A stretch of DNA of 64,000 bases from JAJDUF01 sp965238265 (GCA_965238265.1 OZ250185.1:2542001-2606000), one strand, 5' to 3'; counted from the first letter of the stretch, positions 18,095 through 26,728 are shown. A program made the numbers and translations. The notes: generated by a model not told the origin, from the sequence alone.

Positions 18095-18442
18095 CTAGCG
18101 GACGGCGGCGGCGAGGTCCTCGCTCACTCGTAGCGTTTGCGCGATAGCCTGCCGCGCCGCGGCGTAATCAATGGGCGCGTGCGGGGCTGGGAGGTCGCGC
18201 CCCTGCTTCTCGGCCAGCCAGACGGTGAACGCGATAATGACGATGCTCAACGGCTCCTTGCGCTCCGGATCAATCCGCACAAAGAAGTCGTCTTCGATGT
18301 CCAGCCACTCTGCAGCACGATTGACAACATTCGGCAGAATGATGTCCATGTCATCGGCTTCCGGGTCGTATTGCCAGTCGGCATACGGCAAGGTAGCGAT
18401 AATTCGCTCAACGTTAGCTTCGACGGTCTGCTGTACGCTCAT
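18095..18442 (-). CDS. Putative antitoxin-like partner, DUF2283-like, copy 2
   Basis: Protein of 115 residues, paralogue of the gene at 17330-17680. The N-terminal 20 residues differ (MSVQQTVEANVERIIATLPY), the core WQYDPEADDMDIILP is shared, and the last ~75 residues are almost identical, including at the DNA level (for example around 18190-18280 against 17425-17515). The start at 18442 overlaps the upstream stop by four bases, like copy 1. Confidence 0.7.
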   Translation of the reverse strand: MSVQQTVEANVERIIATLPYADWQYDPEADDMDIILPNVVNRAAEWLDIEDDFFVRIDPERKEPLSIVIIAFTVWLAEKQGRDLPAPHAPIDYAAARQAIAQTLRVSEDLAAAVR

Positions 18443-18819
18443 ACCTCCCGCTCCCACCATAATTCTAGCCGGCGAGCCACTCTAAGGGAAGGAAAGGCGG
18501 TCGAGACGAAACCAGTCACCCGCCCAGTAGCAGCGTCTGGCAACCACTTTATGACCACGTTGAGGACCTTACCAGCGTATCGGCCGTGCATGCGCCCAAA
18601 GCCGATGTGCCGGACAACCAGCGCGGCGGGATTGCCTCCCTCTCGCGTGCTGGCCGTAGACTGGGAATCGTCATAGATCGCATCGGGGTCACGAACCGTG
18701 GCCCGGACTGCTGCTTCATGGGCAGCTAGATCAGACCGCTGGGCGGTCTTCCGCTGCCAGGTTTCCTCAGAGCAGTAGACCGTGTGCCCGAAGGGGTCAA
18801 CCTCAGTCCAACGCCACAT
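18439..18819 (-). CDS. Putative nuclease/toxin-like protein, copy 2
   Basis: Protein of 126 residues, paralogue of 17677-18057. The first 35 residues are nearly identical (MWRWTEVDPFGHTVYCSEE, with AQRSDLAAHEAAVRA), after which the copies diverge (DPDAIYDDSQSTAST against NPQGVYFDSRSTVST). The ATG at 18819 corresponds to the copy 1 start; the in-frame extension to 18870 lacks a counterpart. The most variable part is the C-terminal half. Confidence 0.6.
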   Translation of the reverse strand: MWRWTEVDPFGHTVYCSEETWQRKTAQRSDLAAHEAAVRATVRDPDAIYDDSQSTASTREGGNPAALVVRHIGFGRMHGRYAGKVLNVVIKWLPDAATGRVTGFVSTAFPSLRVARRLELWWEREV

Positions 18820-18900
18820 GATCCATAATCCTGGTCGGCAAGGATACCGCTGTTGGCCGCGGAGTCCCACAGCAGGAAACGCCGCCGGCCAATGTCCGCC

Positions 18901-18928
18901 TTGGGGAGACGCTAGGCTGTGCTATACT
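18901..18928 (+). promoter_or_regulatory. Candidate sigma-70 promoter with extended -10
   Basis: TTGGGG at 18901-18906, a 16-base spacer, and TGCTATACT at 18920-18928 (extended -10 TGn plus TATACT). It points to the membrane operon that starts at 18988. Positions follow from reading the sequence; no start site is known. Confidence 0.5.
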
Positions 18929-18987
18929 GGCCGGGGCCAGTTTCTAGCGCCTGTGGTGCAGCTTGGGCAGTCAAAGGTCCCCACCGC

Positions 18988-19701
18988 ATGGCTATTGACG
19001 CATATATCCTCCCCTTTCCCGACGGCGTGATGGGCTTCGTGGACGCCGACCCGGCCCGCCTGCGTGTGCGCGGTGGCCGGGTGACGCTTGCGCTCTACGG
19101 CCCGGCCGAGGCCACCGCTGCGGACCAAGCTGCCCTCCAGTCACGCTTCCTCGAGGCATTGGGAAGCATCATCCGCTCGGAAGGCGGCTATGCAGCCGTA
19201 TTCTGGCCCCGCCTCTGGTGGATGATCGGCGGCCTCCTCAGCCTGGTGCTCCTCGTCCTGGTGGCGCTCCCCAGCGGTTTGTCCATCGTCTGGCTCACCT
19301 TGCTGGTCGCGACGCTGGCGCTACCAGGTGGCGTGGGGCCGCTCGTGCGTGGCTGGCGGGCACGCCGGTTGCTGCGGCGGTTGCGCCGCCTGCACGATGT
19401 CGAGGTCGTTCCAGGACGGAACCGGGCCACCGTAGATCGGATGGCGGCGCTGTGGACCGTCGCTGGCCGGTTGCGCGGCTCGGCCCTAGACGTGCTTGAC
19501 CAGTTGGAAAGCCATAGTCTTGAGGCCCGGTGGTCCGGTCCGGCGCGACTGTACGGCCACTACCGTTTATGGCTGGAGCAAGGCGCAGCCTTAGCGCCAG
19601 GCTTGCCCGGACTGTGGCATCGCTGGCGTGCCCGCTTTCTGGGCGGCGCTCCGCCAGCGCCCGTGATTGCGGTCTCGCTACCACCAACCGATAACCAGTG
19701 A
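18988..19701 (+). CDS. Unrecognised two-helix membrane protein, gene 1 of SPFH operon
   Basis: Protein of 237 residues that I do not recognise. A short N-terminal domain (MAIDAYILPFPDGVMGFVD, then a strand-rich part to about 65) precedes two adjacent membrane helices (about 71-115, WWMIGGLLSLVLLVLVALPSG and IVWLTLLVATLALPG), and then a basic cytoplasmic helical domain (RRLLRRLRRLHDVEV, DVLDQLESHSLEARW). The N-terminal phrase PFPDG recalls PLPGR and PHPLRDG at the starts of the products at 19792 and 21772, which also carry paired helices, so the three may share an origin. It opens a run of same-strand genes continuing to 24364. The ATG at 18988 is about 60 bp downstream of a good -10 box. Confidence 0.7.
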   Translation: MAIDAYILPFPDGVMGFVDADPARLRVRGGRVTLALYGPAEATAADQAALQSRFLEALGSIIRSEGGYAAVFWPRLWWMIGGLLSLVLLVLVALPSGLSIVWLTLLVATLALPGGVGPLVRGWRARRLLRRLRRLHDVEVVPGRNRATVDRMAALWTVAGRLRGSALDVLDQLESHSLEARWSGPARLYGHYRLWLEQGAALAPGLPGLWHRWRARFLGGAPPAPVIAVSLPPTDNQ

Positions 19702-19791
19702 CCAGGCCACTACCCGTTTTGATGCATCGGGACATCGAGACTCAACCGCTCAGAGCGGGAGTGACAGAAACAAGCTGTCGGCACCGGCAAC

Positions 19792-20655
19792 ATGGCGAGC
19801 ATCCGAGCCTACGCTGCACCGCTGCCCGGTCGTGGCCGGTGGGCCATTGGCCTGCCGCCGCCGACACGACGGGAGTTGGCCGGATTAGCATGGTGGTGGA
19901 CAGCGACGGCGGCGCCCTTCCGCCTCGATCTCTACGTCGCTGCACCGCTCGATGACGAGGGCGCCCTGCGGCTGGCGGTAGCTCGTGTCTTGCGCCAGGC
20001 TGCCGCCAGTGCAGCAGCGGCGCCTACCAACCCCGGCCACGACGCACGTCCGACCGCCCAAGCTGCCCTGCAGCGGACTCCAGCGGATAGTGCAGCTCGG
20101 ACGCGCCATCGCGTGCTGACGGTGGCCTTAGCCATCTGGGGATGGACTCTCGTCCTCGGGAGCGGCGGCGATCCTCTTGCGACCACCGGTGGCCTGTGGC
20201 TGGCTATCGGCGTGCCGCTCATGCGTGCCTGGTACGGTCGCGCCCAGCAGCGGTGGACCGGCGCTTTGCAGGAGGCATTGGGGTCGTTTGTCGGGCGGAG
20301 CGAGCGAGCGGCCGACCTCGCGGGTGCGCCGGAGCTACGGCAAGTGCCTCACCTGGGCCTCACGGACCTGGTGGCCCGCTGCGCGGAAGCTGACGACGAC
20401 ACTGCGGCGCTCCTCGCCCTCTGGCGTCACTGCGCCCGCGCCGACCTCGCCGACCTGCGCCCGTTCTACGCCGCGCGTTTAGCCGCGGCGCAAGCCAACA
20501 CAGTCACCCTACCCGAGGAGGCACGGTATTGGTTCGAGGTCGAGCTGCCCTCAGCAGCAGTGCCGGCAGCCGAGCCGGACTCGCTGCCGCCGCAGCTTGA
20601 AGCGACCGCAACGACGCCAGCGGTAGGACCGGAGGACGACGATAGATCTCTTTGA
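19792..20655 (+). CDS. Unrecognised membrane protein, gene 2 of SPFH operon
   Basis: Protein of 287 residues of unknown function. It has an N-terminal domain (MASIRAYAAPLPGRGRWAIG to about 68), an Ala/Pro/Thr-rich linker (about 70-105), a membrane hairpin (about 108-145, VLTVALAIWGWTLVLGSGG and TTGGLWLAIGVPLM), and a helical cytoplasmic part ending in an acidic, proline-rich tail (GPEDDDRSL). The layout matches the gene upstream: N-domain, helix pair, helical domain. It starts 90 bp after gene 1. Its stop overlaps the beginning of the next frame's open region, which suggests coupled translation. Confidence 0.65.
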   Translation: MASIRAYAAPLPGRGRWAIGLPPPTRRELAGLAWWWTATAAPFRLDLYVAAPLDDEGALRLAVARVLRQAAASAAAAPTNPGHDARPTAQAALQRTPADSAARTRHRVLTVALAIWGWTLVLGSGGDPLATTGGLWLAIGVPLMRAWYGRAQQRWTGALQEALGSFVGRSERAADLAGAPELRQVPHLGLTDLVARCAEADDDTAALLALWRHCARADLADLRPFYAARLAAAQANTVTLPEEARYWFEVELPSAAVPAAEPDSLPPQLEATATTPAVGPEDDDRSL

Positions 20656-20674
20656 TGGTCCCATCACCGCAGCA

Positions 20675-21721
20675 GTGGCGGCCAGCGCAGCCGGCAGCGG
20701 AGCCTGGGAGCGCGCGGTACGCGCATTCGCTGCCCTCCAGCCGGGGCGCTTATCCTTGGCGGTCTCCGCTGACGATGGTCCAACCATTATCACTGCCGGC
20801 AATCCCGACGCACGCGCACGCATCTGGGTAGAGGTCGTTGCCGCCGGGGAGCAGCCCTCGGCAGAAGCAGCCAGCGCCGGGGCCGCCACGCTGCACTTGC
20901 TGGCCGAGGGCCTGACCGCGACCCGCGTGAGCCAGTTCCGCGAGGCGGTCCTAGAGCGGGCGCTGCTGAATCTTATGTTCCCGCACCCGGCTGTCCTCGA
21001 CCAACCGGCGCGGTCCCCGCACCCGCGCCCCTGGCTCGCTCGTGTTCCGGCATATCCGGCGGCCGCAGTATCGGTCACGGCAGCGCCCGACACCGGGCCG
21101 GACGATGACGCCGACCACTTCGCAAGCTGGCCAGCATGGTGGCTGCCGACACCCGCGACCCGCGCGTGGGAGCATGCCGTTGCAGCGTTTCGGCCGACCC
21201 TCGTCCTCACGCTAGAAGACTGGACGGCCGTACCCGCCGCAGACGCTCTGGCTGGGGCCGGGCTGCGTTTGGTCGAATCCTTTGCCTTGCCGAACGACCA
21301 CCATGACCGCCTCTCCAGCCTCGCGCCCTCGCTGCCGCGCCGCAATTGGCGTCGCCGGCTTTTGTTCGGCGAACGGTGGTTAGCAGAGCATCCGCGCAGC
21401 GCAATGGGTGCGGCCGTCCAGCAATACGTGCGGCGGATGGGGTACCCTGTCCTTGGTGAGCCGTATGCGGGCCGGGCACGCCGGGCCGGTGGCGCCAAGA
21501 CCATGTTCGAAGTGGCCGAGGGGCGGTACATACCCGTGGCCAGCGTGCGGCGGCTCGGCGTGCCGGTGCGAACGGAAGCAGCATTGCACAGCTACGGCGC
21601 TGACGGGCTGGCCGTGCAGGTCTTCGGCGGACGGCCCGTAGCCGCGCGCGTTGGCGCGCTGCTCGCCGCTATCGAGGGGGCGCTCGTTCATGCCCTGGGC
21701 CTGATAGCCGAGCCATCGTGA
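20675..21721 (+). CDS. Unrecognised soluble protein, gene 3 of SPFH operon
   Basis: Protein of 348 residues, Ala-rich, with no membrane helix and no motif I recognise. A repeated phrase (SAAGSGAWERAVRAFAALQPGRLSLAVS near the start; ATRAWEHAVAAFRPTLVLTL near 165) suggests two related halves of about 160 residues, each with a WE(R/H)AV.AF helix followed by a strand. The start is uncertain: the GTG at 20675 is the first normal start, but the frame is open back to 20624, and GGAGG at 20632-20636 stands six bases before an ATA at 20642 that would give IDLFDGPITAAVAAS, family-like and possibly the true N-terminus with a rare start codon. Confidence 0.65.
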   Translation: MAASAAGSGAWERAVRAFAALQPGRLSLAVSADDGPTIITAGNPDARARIWVEVVAAGEQPSAEAASAGAATLHLLAEGLTATRVSQFREAVLERALLNLMFPHPAVLDQPARSPHPRPWLARVPAYPAAAVSVTAAPDTGPDDDADHFASWPAWWLPTPATRAWEHAVAAFRPTLVLTLEDWTAVPAADALAGAGLRLVESFALPNDHHDRLSSLAPSLPRRNWRRRLLFGERWLAEHPRSAMGAAVQQYVRRMGYPVLGEPYAGRARRAGGAKTMFEVAEGRYIPVASVRRLGVPVRTEAALHSYGADGLAVQVFGGRPVAARVGALLAAIEGALVHALGLIAEPS

Positions 21722-21771
21722 GCCAGTGACCGGCAGTCAGTGGTCAGTCAAGAGCGCGGAACGTACCGACA

Positions 21772-23388
21772 ATGCCAGCAACATTGGAGTTCTACGTCGT
21801 ACCCCACCCCCTGCGGGACGGTGAGTTGGCGGTCGTAGACTGGCGTGCAGCGACGGAGGCGCTGGAAGCCGCCCGCCAAGGCGTGCCACTGCGGCGAGTG
21901 GCCTATGCTCCCCCCCGTTCAACCTCGGAGCAGAGCCAAGCGACAGCGCAAGACGACTTGGAGACGGCGCTACGGCCGGCGGAGCAGCGGCTCACGCGCT
22001 ACCTGATGGGGCAACGCCGGCGCGTGGCCGCGCGTGGCTGGTTCTGGCTCCTCGTAGGGGTGGCGCTGACCCTGCTCTGGATCAACGTGGCGATAGTCGT
22101 CGGTGGTATCGTCGCCATCGCCGGGAGCTTCGTGCTGCCCGGCATCGCCGCGCTCGTCGGCACCGCTATCGGCACGCTCGGCTTGGTACCGGGCGGTCCG
22201 GTGCTGGCCCTAGTGGTCGGGCTGTTGCCCGCCATCTGGGGCTGGTACCGTGCCCGACCTCACCGCGCCGCAGCGCGCCGCTATGGGCACCTCGCGCGTT
22301 TGCTCCGTACACAACGGAGCAAGGGCGAGGCGCTCGTGGTACAGCCCCTTCCCGCACTCGACGCCTTCGTGAATGACAGTCGGGAGCAGTTGGCGCGGCT
22401 CCGGCGGCAGCTCGACCGCCTCCCGGACGAGCCGCTGCCCGCGGCGGCGGCACTGGCGGACGAGAGTCAGGCCGTCGTACAACTGGCACACCACCACGGC
22501 CTAACCGCGCTCGCGGCCCCCTATCAGGAGATTGCCCGCCTGAGTGAGGCCCTGGAACGGCGCCTCGGCGAGTTGGAGCGCCGCGGCGGCGCACTCGATG
22601 AGCGGCGGAGCACCCGGGCCGTCAGCCGGACCCGGCGACTGCTCCTGCAAGCGGTAGCTCCGTATGCGCTGAAGTCGCAGCCGGCCGACCACTGGGAGGC
22701 TCTGCCGATAGCGCTCACGATCGGCGGCGTGGTGTTGGCCGCGGTGTATCTGCTGGCGGGGTCGTACTTTGTCGTTCCACAGCAGGCCATTGTGACCGAC
22801 TCGCCGCTCGACCGGCTCGAACAGCTCGGCCGCAGCCTTGGTCTGGGCTTTCTGCCCGTCCAATCTACGCGGCAGGCACAGGTGATGCAGCAACCGGGCC
22901 TCCACCTCCCGTGGCCCTTCGAGTCCTCCTGGCCGCGACCCTTCGGCACCCGGCAAGCTGTTTCGCTGGAGCCACAGCCGCTCTTCCTGCAAGCTATCGT
23001 GCGCCCCATCGCTCCGCCACGCTTCGAGCTTGTGGAGGTGGTGGTGCAATACCGGATCGTTGACCCCGCGCAGTGGGTACTCGTATCCCAGGAAGCCGAC
23101 GTCGCAGAAACTCTGAGCGCCGGGCTATCGCAGGGTCTACAGGAGTATCTGACCCGGCGCCTCCAAGCTACCGCGGCCTCACTAATGGAGGAGGACTCGC
23201 AGCTAGGCGAGGATCAGACGCGGCTCCAGCAAGCGACATACCGGATGGTGCGCGAGAATATGATGGCAATTCTGGCGGCCTTCTTTGCCGAGGAAGTCAA
23301 CGCTGAATCCATCGCCGAGAACACTGGTATCGGGCTAGAGGCCCTTGTTGATTACCGCTTGGTCGAAGCGACGCTGGGCGATGGATAA
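21772..23388 (+). CDS. SPFH/HflK-like membrane protein with extra N-terminal membrane domain
   Basis: Protein of 538 residues. The N-terminal domain resembles that of the two membrane proteins upstream (MPATLEFYVVPHPLRDGELAV). A multi-helix membrane segment (about 88-165) is followed by a long coiled-coil-like cytoplasmic stretch (about 190-290, with many QLARLRRQLDRLP and LERRLGELERRGG patterns). Then come one membrane helix (about 311-332) and a band-7/SPFH domain: YFVVPQQAIVTDSPLDRL, QPGLHLPWPFE, VEVVVQYRIVDPAQW and AGLSQGLQEYL, which match HflK. HflK and HflC normally cap FtsH; here the domain is fused to an additional membrane and coiled-coil part not found in HflK. The next gene overlaps its end by 8 bp. 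Confidence 0.8.
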   Translation: MPATLEFYVVPHPLRDGELAVVDWRAATEALEAARQGVPLRRVAYAPPRSTSEQSQATAQDDLETALRPAEQRLTRYLMGQRRRVAARGWFWLLVGVALTLLWINVAIVVGGIVAIAGSFVLPGIAALVGTAIGTLGLVPGGPVLALVVGLLPAIWGWYRARPHRAAARRYGHLARLLRTQRSKGEALVVQPLPALDAFVNDSREQLARLRRQLDRLPDEPLPAAAALADESQAVVQLAHHHGLTALAAPYQEIARLSEALERRLGELERRGGALDERRSTRAVSRTRRLLLQAVAPYALKSQPADHWEALPIALTIGGVVLAAVYLLAGSYFVVPQQAIVTDSPLDRLEQLGRSLGLGFLPVQSTRQAQVMQQPGLHLPWPFESSWPRPFGTRQAVSLEPQPLFLQAIVRPIAPPRFELVEVVVQYRIVDPAQWVLVSQEADVAETLSAGLSQGLQEYLTRRLQATAASLMEEDSQLGEDQTRLQQATYRMVRENMMAILAAFFAEEVNAESIAENTGIGLEALVDYRLVEATLGDG

Positions 23389-24364
23389 AGTGGGTGCTGC
23401 TGCCCACTCAGGCCGGAATGGGGCTGCCGGGGCCAGCGCCGTACAAGCGCCCAGTCGCCGCGGAGCACACGAGCTTGAACGGCCACGCGCACCGGTCCAG
23501 GTCCGGATTGACGGCCAGACTGCCGCCCCTGCAAGCGCCTACCCTGGCGAGGCAGTCGCCCTAGGCAACGTCCTGCGCCTCGCCCGCCTAGCGCAGCGAC
23601 TGACCCTGACGCAAGTCTCAGCGGCTACCCGCATCCAGACCGCCTACCTCGAGGCCATAGAGGATGACGACTATGCGCTGCTCCCTTCGCCCCTACACGC
23701 GCGGGCATTCGTGCATAGCTACGCGCGCTACCTAGCGACCCGTGAGTCCACCCGTGATCCTCGGGCGGGAAACCTCACCGCTCAAGAGCAGCTCGATCCC
23801 GATGCGCTGGTGGCGCTGTACGAACGGCAGCACAGACCGCGAGCGCCACACCGCATCGTCCGCACAGGAAGACGCCACCACCGATTCTCCTGGCTCAGAC
23901 TGGCAGGAACCGGCGCAGCGCTCGTCCTCGGCGTGCTGGTCATAGTGCTGCTGATTAACCCCTCCTGGTTTCAGCTCCGCCCATCATTTGCGACGCTGCC
24001 CGGCGTGCGGCCGGGCGCGACGCCGACCACACTCGGCAGCGGCCCGACCGGCGTGGGGCTTGACAGCCCACGCCTGCCGGGCGAGGCAGTCGGTGGTACG
24101 GCAGTGGCCTCCGACTCTGGCGTAGTCGTGCGGGCGGAGGCGACGGAGGGAGTGTGGGTCCGGGTCACGATTGACGGGCAGTTGGCCCAAGAAGGTCTCC
24201 TGGCTGTCGGGGAGCGAGCGCTGTGGTCCGGTAAACAGTCCGTACACATCCGCTCTGGCAACGCGCGCGCGCTGTCGCTCGTGGTCAACGGCCAAGACCT
24301 TGGACCGCTTGGCACGCAGGACGAGGTAATCGAGCGCACCTTCTTACCAGCCGACCGGAACTAG
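23381..24364 (+). CDS. RodZ-like HTH membrane protein
   Basis: Protein of 327 residues with the RodZ/HTH_25 plan. A disordered start is followed by a helix-turn-helix (about 60-118: GNVLRLARLAQRLTLTQVS, ATRIQTAYLEAIEDDDY, then HARAFVHSYARYL), a linker, one membrane helix (about 171-192), and an extracytoplasmic DUF4115-like domain (VVRAEATEGVWVRVTIDGQ to the end). RodZ links the MreB cytoskeleton to the membrane; in other lineages such proteins are known only by fold. The ATG at 23381 overlaps the upstream SPFH gene stop by 8 bases, so the two should be made together. It is the last gene of the membrane operon. Confidence 0.85.
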   Translation: MDKVGAAAHSGRNGAAGASAVQAPSRRGAHELERPRAPVQVRIDGQTAAPASAYPGEAVALGNVLRLARLAQRLTLTQVSAATRIQTAYLEAIEDDDYALLPSPLHARAFVHSYARYLATRESTRDPRAGNLTAQEQLDPDALVALYERQHRPRAPHRIVRTGRRHHRFSWLRLAGTGAALVLGVLVIVLLINPSWFQLRPSFATLPGVRPGATPTTLGSGPTGVGLDSPRLPGEAVGGTAVASDSGVVVRAEATEGVWVRVTIDGQLAQEGLLAVGERALWSGKQSVHIRSGNARALSLVVNGQDLGPLGTQDEVIERTFLPADRN

Positions 24365-24396
24365 CTACCACATCCTATGATGCAGCGTAGTCACTG

Positions 24397-24405
24397 TGGT
24401 ATAAT
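24397..24405 (+). promoter_or_regulatory. Extended -10 element upstream of accD
   Basis: TGGTATAAT at 24397-24405 matches the extended -10 consensus TGnTATAAT exactly; no convincing -35 box is needed for such promoters and none is evident. It lies 167 bp before accD, leaving a long leader in which I recognise nothing. Confidence 0.6.
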
Positions 24406-24571
24406 CCGCCCCCGTAACCGTCTTTTGCCCTCCCAATGCGCCTTAGAGTTGCCTCTCGGCCTCTGAGCAGTTGCGCCAAGCTGCGGAAAGACAGCAGATC
24501 ACGAGTAATGGAGCACAAGGGTTCCTGCGGCGCTGTCGTCGCTCGTCGGTACGCGGCAGTTGGATAGTCCC

Positions 24572-25684
24572 ATGAAAAATTGGTTCCGCCGCCACGCGCT
24601 GCGCCGGCCATCCGGGCCGACGGAAACACCTCCTGCCGATGCAGGTAGTTCCCTGCGCGCTGCTACCGAACGAGCGGTCCCGGCCCGCGAGGTCCCGGAA
24701 GACCTGTGGGAACGATGCCCCCAGTGCCGCGAAATCCTGTACGCGCGGGAACTCCACGGCAATCTGCAAGTCTGCCCGAAGTGTGGTCATCACGGCCGCC
24801 TGACCGCCCCCGAGCGCCTCGCCCAGTTCACCGACCCCGGCACGTGGCGTGAGCTTGACGCGAACCTCAGCGCCGCCGATCCTATCGGCTTCGTGCGCCC
24901 CGGACGCGAGTCCTACGCGGCCAAGCTCAACGAGGAGATCGCAGCCCACCGCCAACGCACTGCCGGCCTGCTGCAGGAGGTTGGCGAACAGGTAGTCTCC
25001 TCGACGCTCAAGATCACTCTCTACCGCCAACACAGCACCGAGTTACCGCCGGAGACGGACGGCAAGGCCACCAAGCCCGGTGCAGCGCCGCTCTTGCGTG
25101 AGGCCGCCGTCTATGGTACCGCCAATGTTGAAGGCATCGCCGTCGTGCTGGCCGTGATGGACCCCTACTTCTTTGCCGCCACCATGGGCACCGTCGTTGG
25201 GGAAAAGATTGCCCGCGCGGCCGAGTTGGCCCGTCGCCTCGGCCAACCGCTCGTGGTCGTTGCTGCGTCCGGCGGCGCCCGTCAGGATGAGGGCATCTTT
25301 GCACTGCTCCAGATGGCGAAGACTACGGCCGCGCTGGCGCAGCTGGCGCAGGCTCGTCTCCCCTACGTGTCTATCCTCACCGACCCGACGCTTGCCGGCG
25401 TCACCGCCAGCTTCGCGTCACAGGCCGATTGCATCATTGCCGAGCCAGGCGCCGTGATCGGCTTTGCCGGTCCCCGGCTGATCGAGCAGATCATGCACGA
25501 GAAGCTGCCAGCCGATGCCGATACGGCTGAGTTTCAGCGTACACACGGCATGGTAGACATGGTAGTGCCGCGCGGAGCGCTGAAAGCGAAGGTGGGCCGC
25601 GTGCTGCGCCTCTACTTGGATGCGCGGGCGGCCGCAGCAGCCACCTCGGCTACCAGCCCCGCGATGGCACTCGTCAGCTCGTAG
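24572..25684 (+). CDS. accD: Acetyl-CoA carboxylase carboxyltransferase beta subunit
   Basis: Transfers carboxyl from carboxybiotin to acetyl-CoA, together with AccA, in fatty-acid synthesis. A four-cysteine zinc ribbon is at C49, C52, C68 and C71 (CPQC, CPKC), followed by the crotonase-like domain with VVAASGGARQDEG (oxyanion-hole type Gly-Gly), PTLAGVTASFA and EPGAVIGFAGPRLIEQ. At 370 residues it is longer than the usual ~300, because of a disordered start and an insert around residues 140-175 (VSSTLKITLYRQHSTELPPE) between the lid and the core. The ATG at 24572 (MKNWFRR) fits; a GTG-type upstream start in frame at 24560 is possible. accA follows 30 bp downstream. Confidence 0.92.
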   Translation: MKNWFRRHALRRPSGPTETPPADAGSSLRAATERAVPAREVPEDLWERCPQCREILYARELHGNLQVCPKCGHHGRLTAPERLAQFTDPGTWRELDANLSAADPIGFVRPGRESYAAKLNEEIAAHRQRTAGLLQEVGEQVVSSTLKITLYRQHSTELPPETDGKATKPGAAPLLREAAVYGTANVEGIAVVLAVMDPYFFAATMGTVVGEKIARAAELARRLGQPLVVVAASGGARQDEGIFALLQMAKTTAALAQLAQARLPYVSILTDPTLAGVTASFASQADCIIAEPGAVIGFAGPRLIEQIMHEKLPADADTAEFQRTHGMVDMVVPRGALKAKVGRVLRLYLDARAAAAATSATSPAMALVSS

Positions 25685-25714
25685 CAACCTACTAGGACCC
25701 GGAGGCAGGAGTAC

Positions 25715-26728
25715 GTGGCAATCACCCCGGTCAAGGCGCTTGATTTCGAGGAGTCGCTCGCTCCGCTGGCGAAGCAGTTGGCCACGCTCGAAAAGCAGGC
25801 CGCGAAACAGCCATCGCCGGAAGCGCAGGAAAACGTCGAGGAAGCCAGGCTCGCGTGGCTGGAACGCTTGGAGGCGCTCTATGCCGGGCTGACCGCCTGG
25901 CAGACGGTCCAAGTGGCTCGGCATCCCGAGCGTCCCCATACGGACGACCTCGTGAGCGCCATATGCAGCGAGTTCGTCGAGTTCGCGGGCGACCGCTTGT
26001 ACGCCGATGACCCGGCAATACTGGGCGGACTCGCGCGGCTCGATGACCGGGTGGTGATGGTCCTCGGCCATCGCAAGGGCCACGATACGCGCGAGAATAT
26101 GACCCGCAACTACGGGATGCCCCATCCCGAGGGCTACCGCAAGGCCCGGCGGCTCATGTTGCAAGCCGAGAAGTTTGGTGTGCCCTTGGTGTGCTTGCTC
26201 GATACACCGGCGGCGCAGGCCTCACTGCCGGCCGAGGAGCGCGGCCAAGCCTGGGCACTGGGAGACAATCTCACGACCCTGGCCACGCTCCCGGTACCGA
26301 TTGTCGTGGCGGTGATTGGCGAGGGCGGCAGCGGTGGTGCTCTGGCCATCGGCGTCGGCGACCGCCTCCTGATGTTCCAACACGCTATCTACTCCGTGGC
26401 GTCACCCGAAGCCTGTGCCAGCATCGTCTGGAAAGATGCCAAGTACGCGCCGGAAGCAGCGGCGGCGCTCAAGCTCACGGCGCGCGACCTGCAACGTCTG
26501 GGGGTAGCCGACCGCGTACTCAAAGAGCCGATTGGCGGCGCGCATCGCGACCCGGAGGCGGCAGCGGCCACCCTGAAAGGTGCCCTCTGTGCCGAGCTTG
26601 ATGATTTATGTCAACTAGCGACAGGCACACTGCTGGCCGCTCGATACGACCGCCTGCGTCATTTCGGACCATTTCTGGAGGCCTCGGTTGACGATCAATC
26701 GGCCAACGGTGCGGTACTCCCAAGCTGA
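25715..26728 (+). CDS. accA: Acetyl-CoA carboxylase carboxyltransferase alpha subunit
   Basis: Partner of AccD. The 337-residue product has the N-terminal helical region (LAPLAKQLATLEKQ), DRLYADDPAILGGLARLDDR, GHRKGHDTRENMTRNYGMPHPEGYRKARRLM and the IGEGGSGGALAIGVGDR catalytic loop, all in normal order. It starts with GTG at 25715, preceded by GGAGGCAGGAG. With accD 30 bp upstream and the same strand, both are expressed as one unit, probably from the extended -10 promoter at 24.4 kb. The biotin carboxylase and carrier genes are not in the window. Confidence 0.93.
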   Translation: MAITPVKALDFEESLAPLAKQLATLEKQAAKQPSPEAQENVEEARLAWLERLEALYAGLTAWQTVQVARHPERPHTDDLVSAICSEFVEFAGDRLYADDPAILGGLARLDDRVVMVLGHRKGHDTRENMTRNYGMPHPEGYRKARRLMLQAEKFGVPLVCLLDTPAAQASLPAEERGQAWALGDNLTTLATLPVPIVVAVIGEGGSGGALAIGVGDRLLMFQHAIYSVASPEACASIVWKDAKYAPEAAAALKLTARDLQRLGVADRVLKEPIGGAHRDPEAAAATLKGALCAELDDLCQLATGTLLAARYDRLRHFGPFLEASVDDQSANGAVLPS

